Positions 46,764-55,853 of a stretch of DNA of 64,000 nt are shown here, piece after piece. The notes beneath the pieces are model-generated. The model ran no database searches. It was not told the origin of the DNA and saw nothing but the letters and a program-made list of their open reading frames with translations. The DNA is from Stutzerimonas stutzeri (GTDB lineage Bacteria > Pseudomonadota > Gammaproteobacteria > Pseudomonadales > Pseudomonadaceae): the NCBI RefSeq assembly GCF_009789555.1, contig NZ_CP046902.1, forward strand, positions 3,364,001 to 3,428,000, in the 5' to 3' direction. The position numbers were made by a program, and so were the translations under genes. How positions within the stretch are numbered: the stretch's first letter is position 1; every line of letters begins with the position of its first letter.

Positions 46764-48071
46764 TCAGCCTGAAGCCGGCAGCACCCGACCGCGGCACTCA
46801 CCGAACCCGATCGAGGCATGACCCTCGCGTCGGCAACGGGCCTTGAGGATGACCTCGTCGCCGTCTTCCAGGAAGGTCCGGGTTTCACCACTGGGCAGCT
46901 CCAACGCCTGTTTGCCGCCCTGGGTGATCTCCAGAAGGCTGCCACAGCTGTCCGTGGTTTCGCCTGACAGGGTGCCGGAGCCGAACAGATCGCCCGGTTG
47001 CAGGCTGCAGCCGTTGACACTGTGGTGAGCCACCATCTGCGCCACCGTCCAGTACATGTTCTTCGTGCTGCTCAACGTGATGCGTTGCGGCGCCAGGCCC
47101 CGGTTGCGCATGGTTTCGGTCAGCAGCAGGACTTCCAGTTCGATGTCCAACGCGCCGTGTTGCTGATCCCTCTCGTCATAGAGGTACGCCAGGGGTCGCG
47201 GGTCGCCTTCGGCTCGCGCTGGCTGCGCGCAACGAAACGGCTCCAGCGCTTCAGGCATCACCACCCAGGGCGACACGCTGGTGGCGAAGCTCTTGGACAG
47301 GAACGGGCCCAGGGGCTGGTATTCCCAGGCTTGCAGGTCGCGTGCGGACCAGTCGTTAAGCAGACAGAAACCGGCCACGTGCCCGCTCGCGTCGCCGATT
47401 GCAATCGGCTCGCCGCGCGCATTACCCGGACCGATCCAGATGCCCAGCTCCAGTTCGTGGTCGAGCCGCTTGCTCGGGCCGAAGCTCGGTTCGCTGGCCC
47501 CCGGCGGCAGGGTCTGGCCGTTGGGACGTTTGACGCAGGCCCCGGAGACATCGATGGTCGAGGCGCGCCCGTGGTAGCCGATGGGCACGTACTTGTAGTT
47601 CGGCAGCAACGGGTTATCCGGCCGGAACAGCTTGCCGACGTTGTTGGCGTGGTGAATGCCAACGTAAAAGTCGGTGTAATCGCCGACCTTGGCCGGCAGA
47701 TGCATCCGGCACTGGCTCATGGGGTGCAGCAGCGTCTCGCCCATGCCTTGCAGGCGCTCGCGCTGCGCACTGGCTTCGCCGAGCAGTGCCGGCAGCGCTA
47801 CACGCAACGCCTTGCGGGCCGGGGCACCCAGCGCGAAGAATGCGTTGAGGCTACCCGCGCTGGCGGCTTTCGCGGCGTCTAGCGCCTGTCCGTCGAACAG
47901 CCCCGCGTCGCAGGCGGCCTTCAAATCGAGGATGAAGTCACCGATGGCGACGCCACCGCGTGGCTCGCCGCCGTCACGGCTGAACACGCCCAACGGCAGG
48001 TTGGCCAGGGGAAAATCCGGATGGCCGTTGGCCGACTCGACCCAGCTGTGGAGTTCTGTCTGTGCGCTCAT
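46764..48071 (-). CDS. fahA: fumarylacetoacetase
   Basis: Hydrolyses fumarylacetoacetate to fumarate and acetoacetate, the last step of tyrosine/phenylalanine degradation. It has 435 residues with the FAH signature DYTDFYVGIHHANNVG, GYHGRASTI, metal-binding ELELGIWIG and NDWSARDLQ. It lies one base after the hmgA stop, so the two are one operon. The maleylacetoacetate isomerase gene maiA, adjacent in P. aeruginosa, is not in the window. The product acetoacetate can be used by DhcAB and AtoB. Confidence 0.94.
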   Translation of the reverse strand: MSAQTELHSWVESANGHPDFPLANLPLGVFSRDGGEPRGGVAIGDFILDLKAACDAGLFDGQALDAAKAASAGSLNAFFALGAPARKALRVALPALLGEASAQRERLQGMGETLLHPMSQCRMHLPAKVGDYTDFYVGIHHANNVGKLFRPDNPLLPNYKYVPIGYHGRASTIDVSGACVKRPNGQTLPPGASEPSFGPSKRLDHELELGIWIGPGNARGEPIAIGDASGHVAGFCLLNDWSARDLQAWEYQPLGPFLSKSFATSVSPWVVMPEALEPFRCAQPARAEGDPRPLAYLYDERDQQHGALDIELEVLLLTETMRNRGLAPQRITLSSTKNMYWTVAQMVAHHSVNGCSLQPGDLFGSGTLSGETTDSCGSLLEITQGGKQALELPSGETRTFLEDGDEVILKARCRREGHASIGFGECRGRVLPASG

Positions 48072-48072
48072 G

Positions 48073-49377
48073 TCATTTCTCGTTCTTGTCGAAAGTCTTG
48101 TCCAGGCCGGTCCAGCAGCGGTCGTAGTCACTCTGCAACTGCGGGCTTTGCAGCGCCTGGCGCGTGGGGCGAAGCACCTGGCCGGTTTCGAACATGAAGG
48201 CCATGGTGTTCTCGATCTTGTGCGGTCTGAGTTCGGCGCGGATCGCCTGTTCAGTCGAAACGTGATCCGGCCCGTGCGCGCTCATGCAATTGTGCAGCGA
48301 GGCGCCGCCCGGCGAGAAACCGTCGGCCTTTGCATCGTAGGCCCCGTCGATCAGGCCCATGAACTCGTTCATCAGGTTGCGATGGAACCATGGCGGGCGG
48401 AAGGTGCTTTCCGCCACCATCCAGCGCGGCGGGAAGATCACGAAATCGATGTTGGCCACCCCATCGATGGCGCTCGGCGAGGTCAGCATGGTGAAGATCG
48501 ACGGATCGGGATGATCGAAGCTGACCGTGCCAATGGTATTGAAGCGGCGCAGATCGTATTTGTAGGGCACGTTGTTGCCGTGCCAGGCGACCACGTCCAA
48601 CGGTGAGTGGTCCAGCTCGGTGCTCCAGAGCTCGCCGAGAAACTTCTGCACCAGGCGCACCGGCTCGTCACGCTCCTCGAACTGCGCGACCGGCGCGAGA
48701 AAGTCGCGCGGATTGGCCAGACCGTTGCTGCCGATCGGACCAAGCTCCGGCAGACGCAGCGCGCAACCGTGGTTTTCGCAGACGTAGCCACGCGCGGTCG
48801 CGTCCCGCAGCTCGACCCGGAACCGCATGCCTCGCGGGATCACCGCGATCTCCAGCGGCCCCACTTCCAGCACGCCCAGCTCGGTCACCAGTCTCAGCCC
48901 GCCCTGCTGTGGCACGAGCAGGAGCTCGCCATCGGCATCGAAGAATACCCGCTCCATCGACGCGTTTGCCGCATAGCGGTAGATGCTCGCGCCTGCCGGA
49001 TGGCCGGGCTCGGCGTTCGCAGCCACGCACCTCAACCCATCGAGAAAATCCGTCGCCGCCTCTGGAAAGGGCTCCGGGTTCCAGCGCAGGCGATTGGGCG
49101 TGACCGGTCCCAGGTCGCTGTCGAGCTGCCGGTCCATGCGCTGGAACGGGCCGTGATTGGCCGAGGGCCGGATGCGATACAGCCAGGTCCGCCGGGCTTC
49201 ACTGCGTGCAACGGTGAACGCCGTACCGGAGAGCAGTTCGGTGTAGAGGCCGTACGGGACCCGCTGCGGCGAGTTCTGGCCGACCGGCAGCGCACCCGGC
49301 AAGGCCTCGCTGCTGAACTGGTTTCCAAAACCGGACTGGTACGCAGGGCGTTCGCTGAGTTGTCGTGGGGGTTGCAT
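48073..49377 (-). CDS. hmgA: homogentisate 1,2-dioxygenase
   Basis: An iron dioxygenase of 434 residues that opens the homogentisate ring to maleylacetoacetate. Family features are YQSGFGNQFSSEALPGALP at the N-terminus, VAWHGNNVPYKYDL, FPPRWMVAESTFRPPWFHRN and the iron-ligand region SLHNCMSAHGPDH. It is the first gene of hmgA-fahA and is divergent from an IclR regulator across a palindromic operator. Loss of this enzyme causes pyomelanin in pseudomonads; the gene here is intact. Confidence 0.95.
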   Translation of the reverse strand: MQPPRQLSERPAYQSGFGNQFSSEALPGALPVGQNSPQRVPYGLYTELLSGTAFTVARSEARRTWLYRIRPSANHGPFQRMDRQLDSDLGPVTPNRLRWNPEPFPEAATDFLDGLRCVAANAEPGHPAGASIYRYAANASMERVFFDADGELLLVPQQGGLRLVTELGVLEVGPLEIAVIPRGMRFRVELRDATARGYVCENHGCALRLPELGPIGSNGLANPRDFLAPVAQFEERDEPVRLVQKFLGELWSTELDHSPLDVVAWHGNNVPYKYDLRRFNTIGTVSFDHPDPSIFTMLTSPSAIDGVANIDFVIFPPRWMVAESTFRPPWFHRNLMNEFMGLIDGAYDAKADGFSPGGASLHNCMSAHGPDHVSTEQAIRAELRPHKIENTMAFMFETGQVLRPTRQALQSPQLQSDYDRCWTGLDKTFDKNEK

Positions 49378-49388
49378 AGCCGCCTCTC

Positions 49389-49415
49389 TTTTAGCGTAAT
49401 GCGTTTACGCAAAAA
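49389..49415. promoter_or_regulatory. palindromic operator between hmgA and its IclR regulator
   Basis: GCGTAA (49394-49399) and TTACGC (49405-49410) form an exact inverted repeat with a five-base spacer, flanked by T-rich and A-rich tails that extend the arms to 11 bases with one mismatch. It lies just upstream of the hmgA start and fits binding by the divergent IclR repressor. Confidence 0.6.
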
Positions 49416-49487
49416 GTAATTTGAACTCCCCCGTGCGTCAAGCTATAAACAGCGCCTTCATCAGCACGGCCGGACAACGGGACATTC

Positions 49488-50267
49488 ATGGCAGACAGCA
49501 ACGCGGACACGGCGCCTCGGCGACAGAAAGTACAGGCCGCCGAGGTGGGCACGGACATCCTCACGGCATTGGCCGAGCTGGCTCCCGCGACCTCGCTGTC
49601 GCGCCTGGCCGAGCACGTCGGCATGCCGGCCAGCAAGGTCCATCGTTACCTGCAAGCGCTGATCGCCAGCGGCTTTGCCGAGCAGGACCCGTCGACCAAC
49701 CACTACGGGTTGGGCCGCGCCGCCTTGTTCGTTGGCCTGGCGGCGCTGGGGCGACTGGACGTGGTGAAACTGGCCACTCCGCATCTGGCGCAATTGCGCG
49801 ACGAACTCAACGAGACCTGTTTTCTGGCGGTATGGGGTAATCGCGGCCCGGCCGTCGTGCACGTCGAACAGGCCGTGCGCGCCGTGACGCTGGTCACCCA
49901 GGTGGGCTCGGTGCTGCCGCTGCTGGGCTCGTCCACCGGGCTGGTGTTCAACGCGTTCATGCCCAACGCCGAAACGGCCCCGCTGCGTGAGCAGGAGATG
50001 AAACTGCCCGCCGCCCCTGCCGCCGATGCGCTGTTGGCCACCATGAACGCACTGCAACGCACCCACATCCAGTCGGTGCACGGCCTGCTGATGGCCGGCG
50101 TAAACGCGCTCTCCGCGCCGTTATTCAGCGGTGATCGCCGGCTGGCAGGCGTCATCACGGTAGTCGGCACCGAACCCGGCTTCATGGCCGAAGCCGACGG
50201 CGAAGCGGCCAGACGCCTGCTCGACGTGGCACGATCGATCAGCGCGAGGATGGGGGCGCAGCTGTAG
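49488..50267 (+). CDS. hmgR: IclR-family regulator of homogentisate genes
   Basis: A regulator of 259 residues with an N-terminal winged helix (TSLSRLAEHVGMPASKVHRY) and an IclR effector domain (AVRAVTLVTQVGSVLPLLGS, GVNALSAPLFSG). It is divergent from hmgA, as HmgR is in P. putida, where it represses the operon until homogentisate binds. The inverted repeat at 49389-49415 is the likely target. Confidence 0.85.
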   Translation: MADSNADTAPRRQKVQAAEVGTDILTALAELAPATSLSRLAEHVGMPASKVHRYLQALIASGFAEQDPSTNHYGLGRAALFVGLAALGRLDVVKLATPHLAQLRDELNETCFLAVWGNRGPAVVHVEQAVRAVTLVTQVGSVLPLLGSSTGLVFNAFMPNAETAPLREQEMKLPAAPAADALLATMNALQRTHIQSVHGLLMAGVNALSAPLFSGDRRLAGVITVVGTEPGFMAEADGEAARRLLDVARSISARMGAQL

Positions 50268-50276
50268 CAGCAGAAG

Positions 50277-50304
50277 AAAAAAAGCCCAGCACCACGACTG
50301 GGCT
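50277..50304 (-). terminator. intrinsic terminator for the small minus-strand gene
   Basis: On the minus strand, the stem AGCCCAG/CTGGGCT with an eight-base loop is followed by seven T residues (A-run at 50277-50283 on the plus strand). It lies 16 bases beyond the stop of the small proline-rich gene and may also catch transcripts converging from hmgR. Confidence 0.75.
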
Positions 50305-50320
50305 CGTTCATCGCAACCGA

Positions 50321-50530
50321 TCAAGGCAGCGGATTGCCGAGGCCCGGCTCGTTCGGGTCGGCGTCCGCTGGATCATTCGGCCGGCCAGAAGGTCCGGTGC
50401 CCTGGCCGGAGCCCGGCTGGACGTCCGGGTTGTCGGTAACGAAGTCGGGCGTGGGGGAATGGCTGGGGTTCTGGTCCTGCCCCGGCACGGGCTGCTGGTC
50501 ATGGGGCCTGTCAAGCGGATCGATACTCAT
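50321..50530 (-). CDS. small proline/aspartate-rich protein of unknown function
   Basis: A 69-residue protein rich in Pro, Asp, Gly, Asn and Gln (MSIDPLDRPHDQQPVPGQ...), almost free of hydrophobic residues, so it is probably disordered and soluble. I do not recognise a family. It is likely a real gene because GGAGG stands five bases before the ATG and a T-tailed intrinsic terminator follows the stop. It lies downstream of an AraC regulator gene with a 95-base gap. Confidence 0.7.
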   Translation of the reverse strand: MSIDPLDRPHDQQPVPGQDQNPSHSPTPDFVTDNPDVQPGSGQGTGPSGRPNDPADADPNEPGLGNPLP

Positions 50531-50625
50531 GAAACACCTCCGGCTGAGCCGCCAATGGCTCAGGGCATTGGAACCCGGTTACGCCCGCTTGGTGCTGCCC
50601 GCATGTCGCATGAAGGCCGCGAGCA

Positions 50626-51540
50626 TCAAGCGGTGCTGCGCATGCGCGCCAGATCCCGCGAGGGTGCGAATCCGAACTGTCGACTGTACTCCCGGCTGAA
50701 TTGGGACGGGCTTTCATAACCGACTCGGTAACACGCGCTCGATACATCCAGTCCTTCGTCGAAAAGCAGCCGACGGGCTTCCTGGAGCCGAAGCTGTTTC
50801 TGGTATTGCAGCGGGCTCATCGCGGTCACGGCTTTGAAACGGTGGTGAAAGGTCGAGGTGCCGAGGTTGACCAGCCGTGCAAGGTCGTCGACACAAAGCG
50901 GCTCGGCGAAATGATGGTTGAGCCATTCGATGGCACGCGTGACACGGTGGGTCTGGGTATCCGAGATCGCCATCTGGTACAGCCGGCCGCCCTGTTCACC
51001 GCGCAGCAATCTATAGTGGATTTCGCGCAGCGCGAGGGGCGCAAGCGCACCGATGTCCGCCGGTGTATCCAACAAGCGAGCCAGACGGTGCATGGCATCG
51101 AGCAAGGAAACGTCGACGCGGTCCAGGAAAAGACCGCGACCCGGCGTGCCGTCAGGCACCGCGCTTGGGCTGATATCCGCAATGAGCTGGGCCACCTCGC
51201 TCGGATTGATATCGAGCCGCAAACACAGGTAGGGCTTTTCGACGCTCGCCTCGATGACTTGCCCGGACAGCGGGAGGGTTACCGACACGACCAGGTAATT
51301 CAACGGATCGTAGGTATAGCACTCGTCCCACAGACGGACCTCCTTGCGACCCTGGACCATCACGCACAACCCAGGTTGGTGCAGCATGTGGACAAGGTCG
51401 GTGGTGGTGTCGGACCGGATCAGATGCAGCGCGCCAATCGCCGATGCGAACAGCCCGTTGCCAGGCGTATGCCGAAGCATCAGTTCGACCAGGGAAGCAA
51501 GGCGGCGATCGATCTCGAGGCAGTCGTTGGGGACGTTCAT
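50626..51540 (-). CDS. AraC-family regulator with AraC_N domain
   Basis: A regulator of 304 residues starting at MNVPNDCLEI with GGAG nine bases upstream. The N-terminal domain is the CMD/AraC_N cupin type (GLCVMVQGRKEVRLWDE, YLVVSVTLPLSGQV). The C-terminal region carries two HTH motifs (CVDDLARLVNLGTSTFHHRF and VSSACYRVGYESPSQFSREY). Members often control nearby oxidoreductase genes, but no such gene is adjacent here, so the target is unknown. Confidence 0.85.
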   Translation of the reverse strand: MNVPNDCLEIDRRLASLVELMLRHTPGNGLFASAIGALHLIRSDTTTDLVHMLHQPGLCVMVQGRKEVRLWDECYTYDPLNYLVVSVTLPLSGQVIEASVEKPYLCLRLDINPSEVAQLIADISPSAVPDGTPGRGLFLDRVDVSLLDAMHRLARLLDTPADIGALAPLALREIHYRLLRGEQGGRLYQMAISDTQTHRVTRAIEWLNHHFAEPLCVDDLARLVNLGTSTFHHRFKAVTAMSPLQYQKQLRLQEARRLLFDEGLDVSSACYRVGYESPSQFSREYSRQFGFAPSRDLARMRSTA

Positions 51541-51761
51541 CAAGGCGGCTCCGGCAGTCGTGGTGCTGGCTATCGGTTCGCGCACGCAGCGCGCTCCGAT
51601 TGGCCATCCGCCCGTGGGTCCAGCCGACCCTGGGCTTTGGTCCGATTAGACGCTCAGGTTAGCGTCGAAACCTGCCGGGCGGTATGCGATACGTGCCGCG
51701 GACATGCCTGATCCTGCTCATCGGCACGGCGACCGGACGTTGCCTCAGCTGCCGCAGCGCC

Positions 51762-52682
51762 TTACTGCTTGAAGCGCCAGCGGACCTGAGAGTCGTCCGG
51801 CAACGGGATGTAGTCGTCATCGCCGGGGATCTCGGCAAAGCGCCGCGCGCGCCAATCCTCAGCGGCCTGATGAATGCGCTCGGGCCGGCTGGAGACGAAA
51901 TTCCAGTAAATATGGCGACGCCCGTCCAACGGCTCGCCTCCGAGCAACATCAGCCGAGCGGCCGCTGGCGCCTGGATGACGATATCGCTGCCCGGACGCA
52001 GCACGACCAGTTGGTCGGCGCCGAAGCGCCCCGTCTGGCCAGCGATCTCGACGTCGCCGAAGACCACATAAAGCGCGCGCTCGGTATGCTCGGCCGATAG
52101 GCGATAGCGTGCACCGGGCTGCAATTGCAGATCGGCATAGAACAGATCGGAGAAGGTCTGGGTCGATGCCCGAAGCCCTTCGTGCGCGCCTGCCAGCAAC
52201 CGCAGCGACACCCCATCACCCTCCAGTGTCGGAAGCGAGGGCACGGTGAGGTGTTGAAAACCCGGCTCGGTCTCCTCATGTGCTTCAGGCAAGGCCAGCC
52301 AGGCCTGCAAACCCATGAGCGTACCGCCACTGGCGCGCACCGGGTCGCTGGAGCGCTCGGAATGGACGATGCCGCTGCCGGCGGTCATCAGGTTGAGCTC
52401 ACCGGCCTGCAGTTGCTGGACATGACCGGCGCTGTCGCGGTGCAGCATTTCGCCTTCCAGCAGGTAGCTCATGGTCGACAGGCCGATATGCGGATGCGGC
52501 CGTGTATCGACGCCCTCCCCCGGCCCGTAGACCACCGGCCCGAAGCTGTCGAGAAAGATGAACGGGCCAACCATTCGACGCTTCGCCGAAGGCAACGCAC
52601 GACGCACATCCAAACCGCCGATGTCGCGTACGTTGGGCAGGATGATTTGCTCGATCGATGGGCCTGTGGTGTGCAAGGTCAT
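51762..52682 (-). CDS. pirin family protein
   Basis: A bicupin of 306 residues. The metal site in the N-terminal cupin is complete: HPHIGLSTMSY gives two His, and GSGIVHSE gives His and Glu. Some pirins are quercetinases and others act in redox regulation; the function cannot be decided. It is divergent from a LysR regulator across about 100 bases, and a second pirin/LysR pair lies 4 kb away. Confidence 0.87.
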   Translation of the reverse strand: MTLHTTGPSIEQIILPNVRDIGGLDVRRALPSAKRRMVGPFIFLDSFGPVVYGPGEGVDTRPHPHIGLSTMSYLLEGEMLHRDSAGHVQQLQAGELNLMTAGSGIVHSERSSDPVRASGGTLMGLQAWLALPEAHEETEPGFQHLTVPSLPTLEGDGVSLRLLAGAHEGLRASTQTFSDLFYADLQLQPGARYRLSAEHTERALYVVFGDVEIAGQTGRFGADQLVVLRPGSDIVIQAPAAARLMLLGGEPLDGRRHIYWNFVSSRPERIHQAAEDWRARRFAEIPGDDDYIPLPDDSQVRWRFKQ

Positions 52683-52784
52683 GGCAGGTCTCGCTGAATG
52701 GAGGGTGAGTAAGGCTCACTCTACGCCCGCTGGCTTGTTCGCAAAACACGGATAATATGCATCGAAACGTTCGAGGAATTGGAA

Positions 52785-53708
52785 ATGATCTCAAACCCCG
52801 GCACGCCCACGCTCGACCAGTTGAGGGTGTTTCTCACCGTCGTGGATGTGGGCAGTTTCGCCGGCGCCGCACGCAAGCTGCACCGCGCCACCTCGGTGGT
52901 GAGCTATTCGATCGCCAACCTGGAAATGCAATTGGGTGTCAGCCTGTTCGACCGCAAGACCACCCGCAAACCGCAACTGACCGATGCGGGGCGCACGGTG
53001 CTGGCCGAGGCGCGCACCATCTATAACGGCATCGACGGGCTGCGTGCCAAGGTACGCGGCCTGCTGCAGGGTCTGGAAGCCGAGGTGCATCTGGTGCTCG
53101 ATGTGATGCTGCCGAGCGAACGCGTGGTAGATGCGCTCAAGACCTTCCGCGAGCAGTTCCCGACGGTCACGCTTCACCTGCATATGGAGGCGCTTGGTGG
53201 AGTGACGCAACGCGTGCTCGAACGGGGCGCCTCGCTCGGCGTCAGTGGCCCGTTGACCCTGAGCATCGACGGGCTCGAACGCATCGGCGCCGGCAAGGTG
53301 GCCTTGATACCCGTGGCGGCCCCCACGCATCCGCTGGCCACTACCGGGCCGCACGCGCCGGGTGCCGCGCGCGAACATACCCAGCTGGTACTGACGGACC
53401 GCTCCAGGCTCACCGCCGATCAGGAGTTTGCCGTAATCGGGACGCGAACCTGGCGGTTAGCCGACCTGGGCGCCAAGCACATGCTGCTTCGCGAGGGCGT
53501 CGGCTGGGGCAACATGCCGGAGCCCATGGTGCGCGATGACCTGGCCAGTGGCCGTCTGATCCGTCTGGATCTGCCCGACCGCTTCGAAGGCGATTACGTA
53601 TTCGATGTCATCTATCGTACCGACACGCCGCCAGGACCGGCGGCGAGCTGGCTCATCGAACGCTTCCGTGACCAGGTGCAGCCCCCCGGCGAGTCGCCCT
53701 CTGCCTGA
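52785..53708 (+). CDS. LysR-family regulator, divergent from pirin
   Basis: A regulator of 307 residues starting at MISNPGTPTL with GAGGAA eight bases upstream. The HTH reads FAGAARKLHRATSVVSYSIA and the effector domain is typical. It probably controls the divergent pirin gene (51762-52682). The DoxX gene converging from the right is another possible member of the regulon. Confidence 0.85.
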   Translation: MISNPGTPTLDQLRVFLTVVDVGSFAGAARKLHRATSVVSYSIANLEMQLGVSLFDRKTTRKPQLTDAGRTVLAEARTIYNGIDGLRAKVRGLLQGLEAEVHLVLDVMLPSERVVDALKTFREQFPTVTLHLHMEALGGVTQRVLERGASLGVSGPLTLSIDGLERIGAGKVALIPVAAPTHPLATTGPHAPGAAREHTQLVLTDRSRLTADQEFAVIGTRTWRLADLGAKHMLLREGVGWGNMPEPMVRDDLASGRLIRLDLPDRFEGDYVFDVIYRTDTPPGPAASWLIERFRDQVQPPGESPSA

Positions 53709-53775
53709 GGCCATCGCGCTGCTTGATCCGCCCGCGCATGATCAGGCCAACGGCGACGCCTCGAGCGACAGCGAA

Positions 53776-54204
53776 TCAGCGGCGGCGCGCGTCGAGACTG
53801 AATCGACCTGCCCCGAACGCCACCACTTGCAACAACCCACCCGCCATCGCGAGGTTCTTGAAAAAGTGGATGAACTGGTTCTGGTCGCCTAACTGATTAT
53901 GGAACGCAAGCGCCGTCACCACGCTGAACAGCGCCAGGCCACCGGCCACCAGGCGCGTCCGGTAACCGAGCACCAGTGCCAGGCCACCGACCAGTTCGAC
54001 GACAATCGCCAGCGTGAGCGCCAGCATCGGGAACGGCAGCCCGACAGATTCGATGTAACCGATCATCCCGGCCGGCGCGCTGGCCTTGGACAGGCCCGAC
54101 AGAATGAATATGGCACTGAGCAAAATGCGTCCCGCGAGGGCTGCAGAAGCAGGGACAGCACTGGAATGCAGCGAGGCGTGGGAGCTTGCGATCGAAGGGG
54201 TCAT
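53776..54204 (-). CDS. DoxX-family membrane protein
   Basis: A membrane protein of 142 residues with four helices and the DoxX signature ILLSAIFILSGLSKASAPAG followed by ELVGGLALVLGYRTR. DoxX proteins are linked to redox stress and quinone-related functions but lack a defined reaction here. DoxX genes often accompany pirin genes, and one pirin lies on each side. Its upstream region carries an inverted repeat at 54309-54327. Confidence 0.85.
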   Translation of the reverse strand: MTPSIASSHASLHSSAVPASAALAGRILLSAIFILSGLSKASAPAGMIGYIESVGLPFPMLALTLAIVVELVGGLALVLGYRTRLVAGGLALFSVVTALAFHNQLGDQNQFIHFFKNLAMAGGLLQVVAFGAGRFSLDARRR

Positions 54205-54615
54205 TTGAATGCGATTCCTCTTGTTGGGGCCACCACCATGGTGAGCCGCAGTGAGGACATGATGCGTGCAGACCGCTTGTCGAAATAGTCGTCTAATTTA
54301 GATAGTTACGTTCTAAGAAATAGAACGCAACGCGCCATAGCAATGCCGACTGCCATCGGACGACAAGCGGCGACGAACGTGACCTCCGCCCTCGCGCTAT
54401 TTGCAATGGCCCATACCCGATGACCGAGCCTGCGCAGCCATGGCGACTGTACGCGGCGCATGCCAGATCAAGCGAGACAAGCGATCGGTCGGTCACCTAG
54501 GATAGTCACGGCTTACACCCGGCAGCAAAGCCAGGCTCGTCCGTCGGCGGCGTTGCCCTATGGCCTGTGCCGCCGGCCAGCCCGTGCTCCTACTCCTCCT
54601 GTCTGGATGATCGTG
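54205..54615. other. divergent intergenic region, doxX / fsr
   Basis: About 410 bases without a supported gene. An AT-rich stretch near 54290-54330 holds CGTTCTA-AGAAA-TAGAACG (54309-54327), a 7-bp inverted repeat with the T-N11-A form of LysR sites, upstream of doxX. The remainder shows nothing recognisable. Confidence 0.4.
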
Positions 54616-55830
54616 ATGTCCCGCAGTGTTGCTTCATCGGTCGCTGCCAGCTCGGTTGCCAGCCCGGCCAGCCCGTTAGTCATGCGCGTGATCGGCGCTT
54701 GCGCCCTGGCCCACCTGATCAACGACCTGATACAAGCCGTGCTCCCGGCAATCTACCCCATCCTCAAGGCCAACTATGGGCTGACCTTCACTCAGGTGGG
54801 CCTGATCACGCTGACATTCCAGCTCACAGCCTCTTTGCTGCAGCCGTGGGTCGGCTACCACACCGACCGCCACCCCAAGCCCTGGCTATTGCCGGCCGGG
54901 ATGGTCTGTACGTTGATCGGCATCGTCATGCTGGCCCTGGTCGGCAGCTTCCCGGCAATTCTCGTCGCCTCGGCGCTGGTGGGGATCGGCTCCTCGACGT
55001 TCCATCCGGAAGCCTCGCGCGTGGCGCGCCTGGCTTCCGGCGGGCGCTACGGGCTCGCCCAATCGACCTTCCAGGTCGGCGGCAACGCTGGCAGCGCCTT
55101 TGGCCCGCTGCTCGCGGCGGCCATCGTCATTCCGTACGGGCAAGGCAGCGTGGCCTGGTTCGGCCTGTTCGCGGCATTCGCGATCCTGGTGCTTTACGGG
55201 CTGAGCCGCTGGTATCGCAGACACCTCGCTCTTTTCACCCTCAAGCCAGGCGGCAAAGCGACCCATGGTCTTTCCAGAGGCCGGGTAAACGGTGCCCTGG
55301 CAGTGCTGGCGCTACTGGTGTTCTCCAAGTATTTCTACATGGCGAGCTTCACCAGCTATTTCACGTTCTACCTGATCGAGAAATTCGATCTGTCCGTGGC
55401 CAGCTCCCAGCTGTACCTGTTCCTGTTTCTCGGCTCCGTCGCAGCCGGCACATTCTTCGGAGGCCCCATCGGCGACAGGATCGGACGCAAGAAGGTGATT
55501 TGGTTTTCCATCCTCGGCGTCGCCCCCTTCACCCTGGCGCTGCCCTACGTCGATCTTTTCTGGACGGGCGTGCTGAGCATGATCATCGGGTTCGTACTCG
55601 CCTCTGCATTCTCAGCCATCGTCGTCTTCGCCCAGGAACTTGTGCCTGGCAACGTCGGCATGATCGCGGGCGTCTTTTTTGGCCTGATGTTCGGTTTCGG
55701 TGGGATCGGCGCCGCACTGCTGGGCCGTCTGGCGGACATACAGGGCATCGTGTACGTCTACCAGCTGTGCGCCTACCTGCCGCTGCTCGGGATTCTGACG
55801 ATCCTGCTGCCGTCCACCAAAAGGGTCTGA
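54616..55830 (+). CDS. fsr: MFS exporter, fosmidomycin-resistance type
   Basis: An inner-membrane protein of 404 residues with twelve helices, matching the Fsr group (HLINDLIQAVLPAIYPILKA, GSSTFHPEASRVARLASGGR, FGGPIGDRIGRKKVIW). It is expected to extrude fosmidomycin-like or other small compounds by proton antiport. The start MSRSVASS is not preceded by a strong RBS; an ATG three codons earlier is possible. It is monocistronic and convergent with a LysR gene. Confidence 0.85.
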   Translation: MSRSVASSVAASSVASPASPLVMRVIGACALAHLINDLIQAVLPAIYPILKANYGLTFTQVGLITLTFQLTASLLQPWVGYHTDRHPKPWLLPAGMVCTLIGIVMLALVGSFPAILVASALVGIGSSTFHPEASRVARLASGGRYGLAQSTFQVGGNAGSAFGPLLAAAIVIPYGQGSVAWFGLFAAFAILVLYGLSRWYRRHLALFTLKPGGKATHGLSRGRVNGALAVLALLVFSKYFYMASFTSYFTFYLIEKFDLSVASSQLYLFLFLGSVAAGTFFGGPIGDRIGRKKVIWFSILGVAPFTLALPYVDLFWTGVLSMIIGFVLASAFSAIVVFAQELVPGNVGMIAGVFFGLMFGFGGIGAALLGRLADIQGIVYVYQLCAYLPLLGILTILLPSTKRV

Positions 55831-55853
55831 TGCATGTCGACCCTTGCCGGACG

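Noticed and set aside
54293..54496. 67-codon minus-strand frame upstream of doxX
   Set aside because: No RBS and no family; it covers the inverted repeat and probable promoter of doxX.
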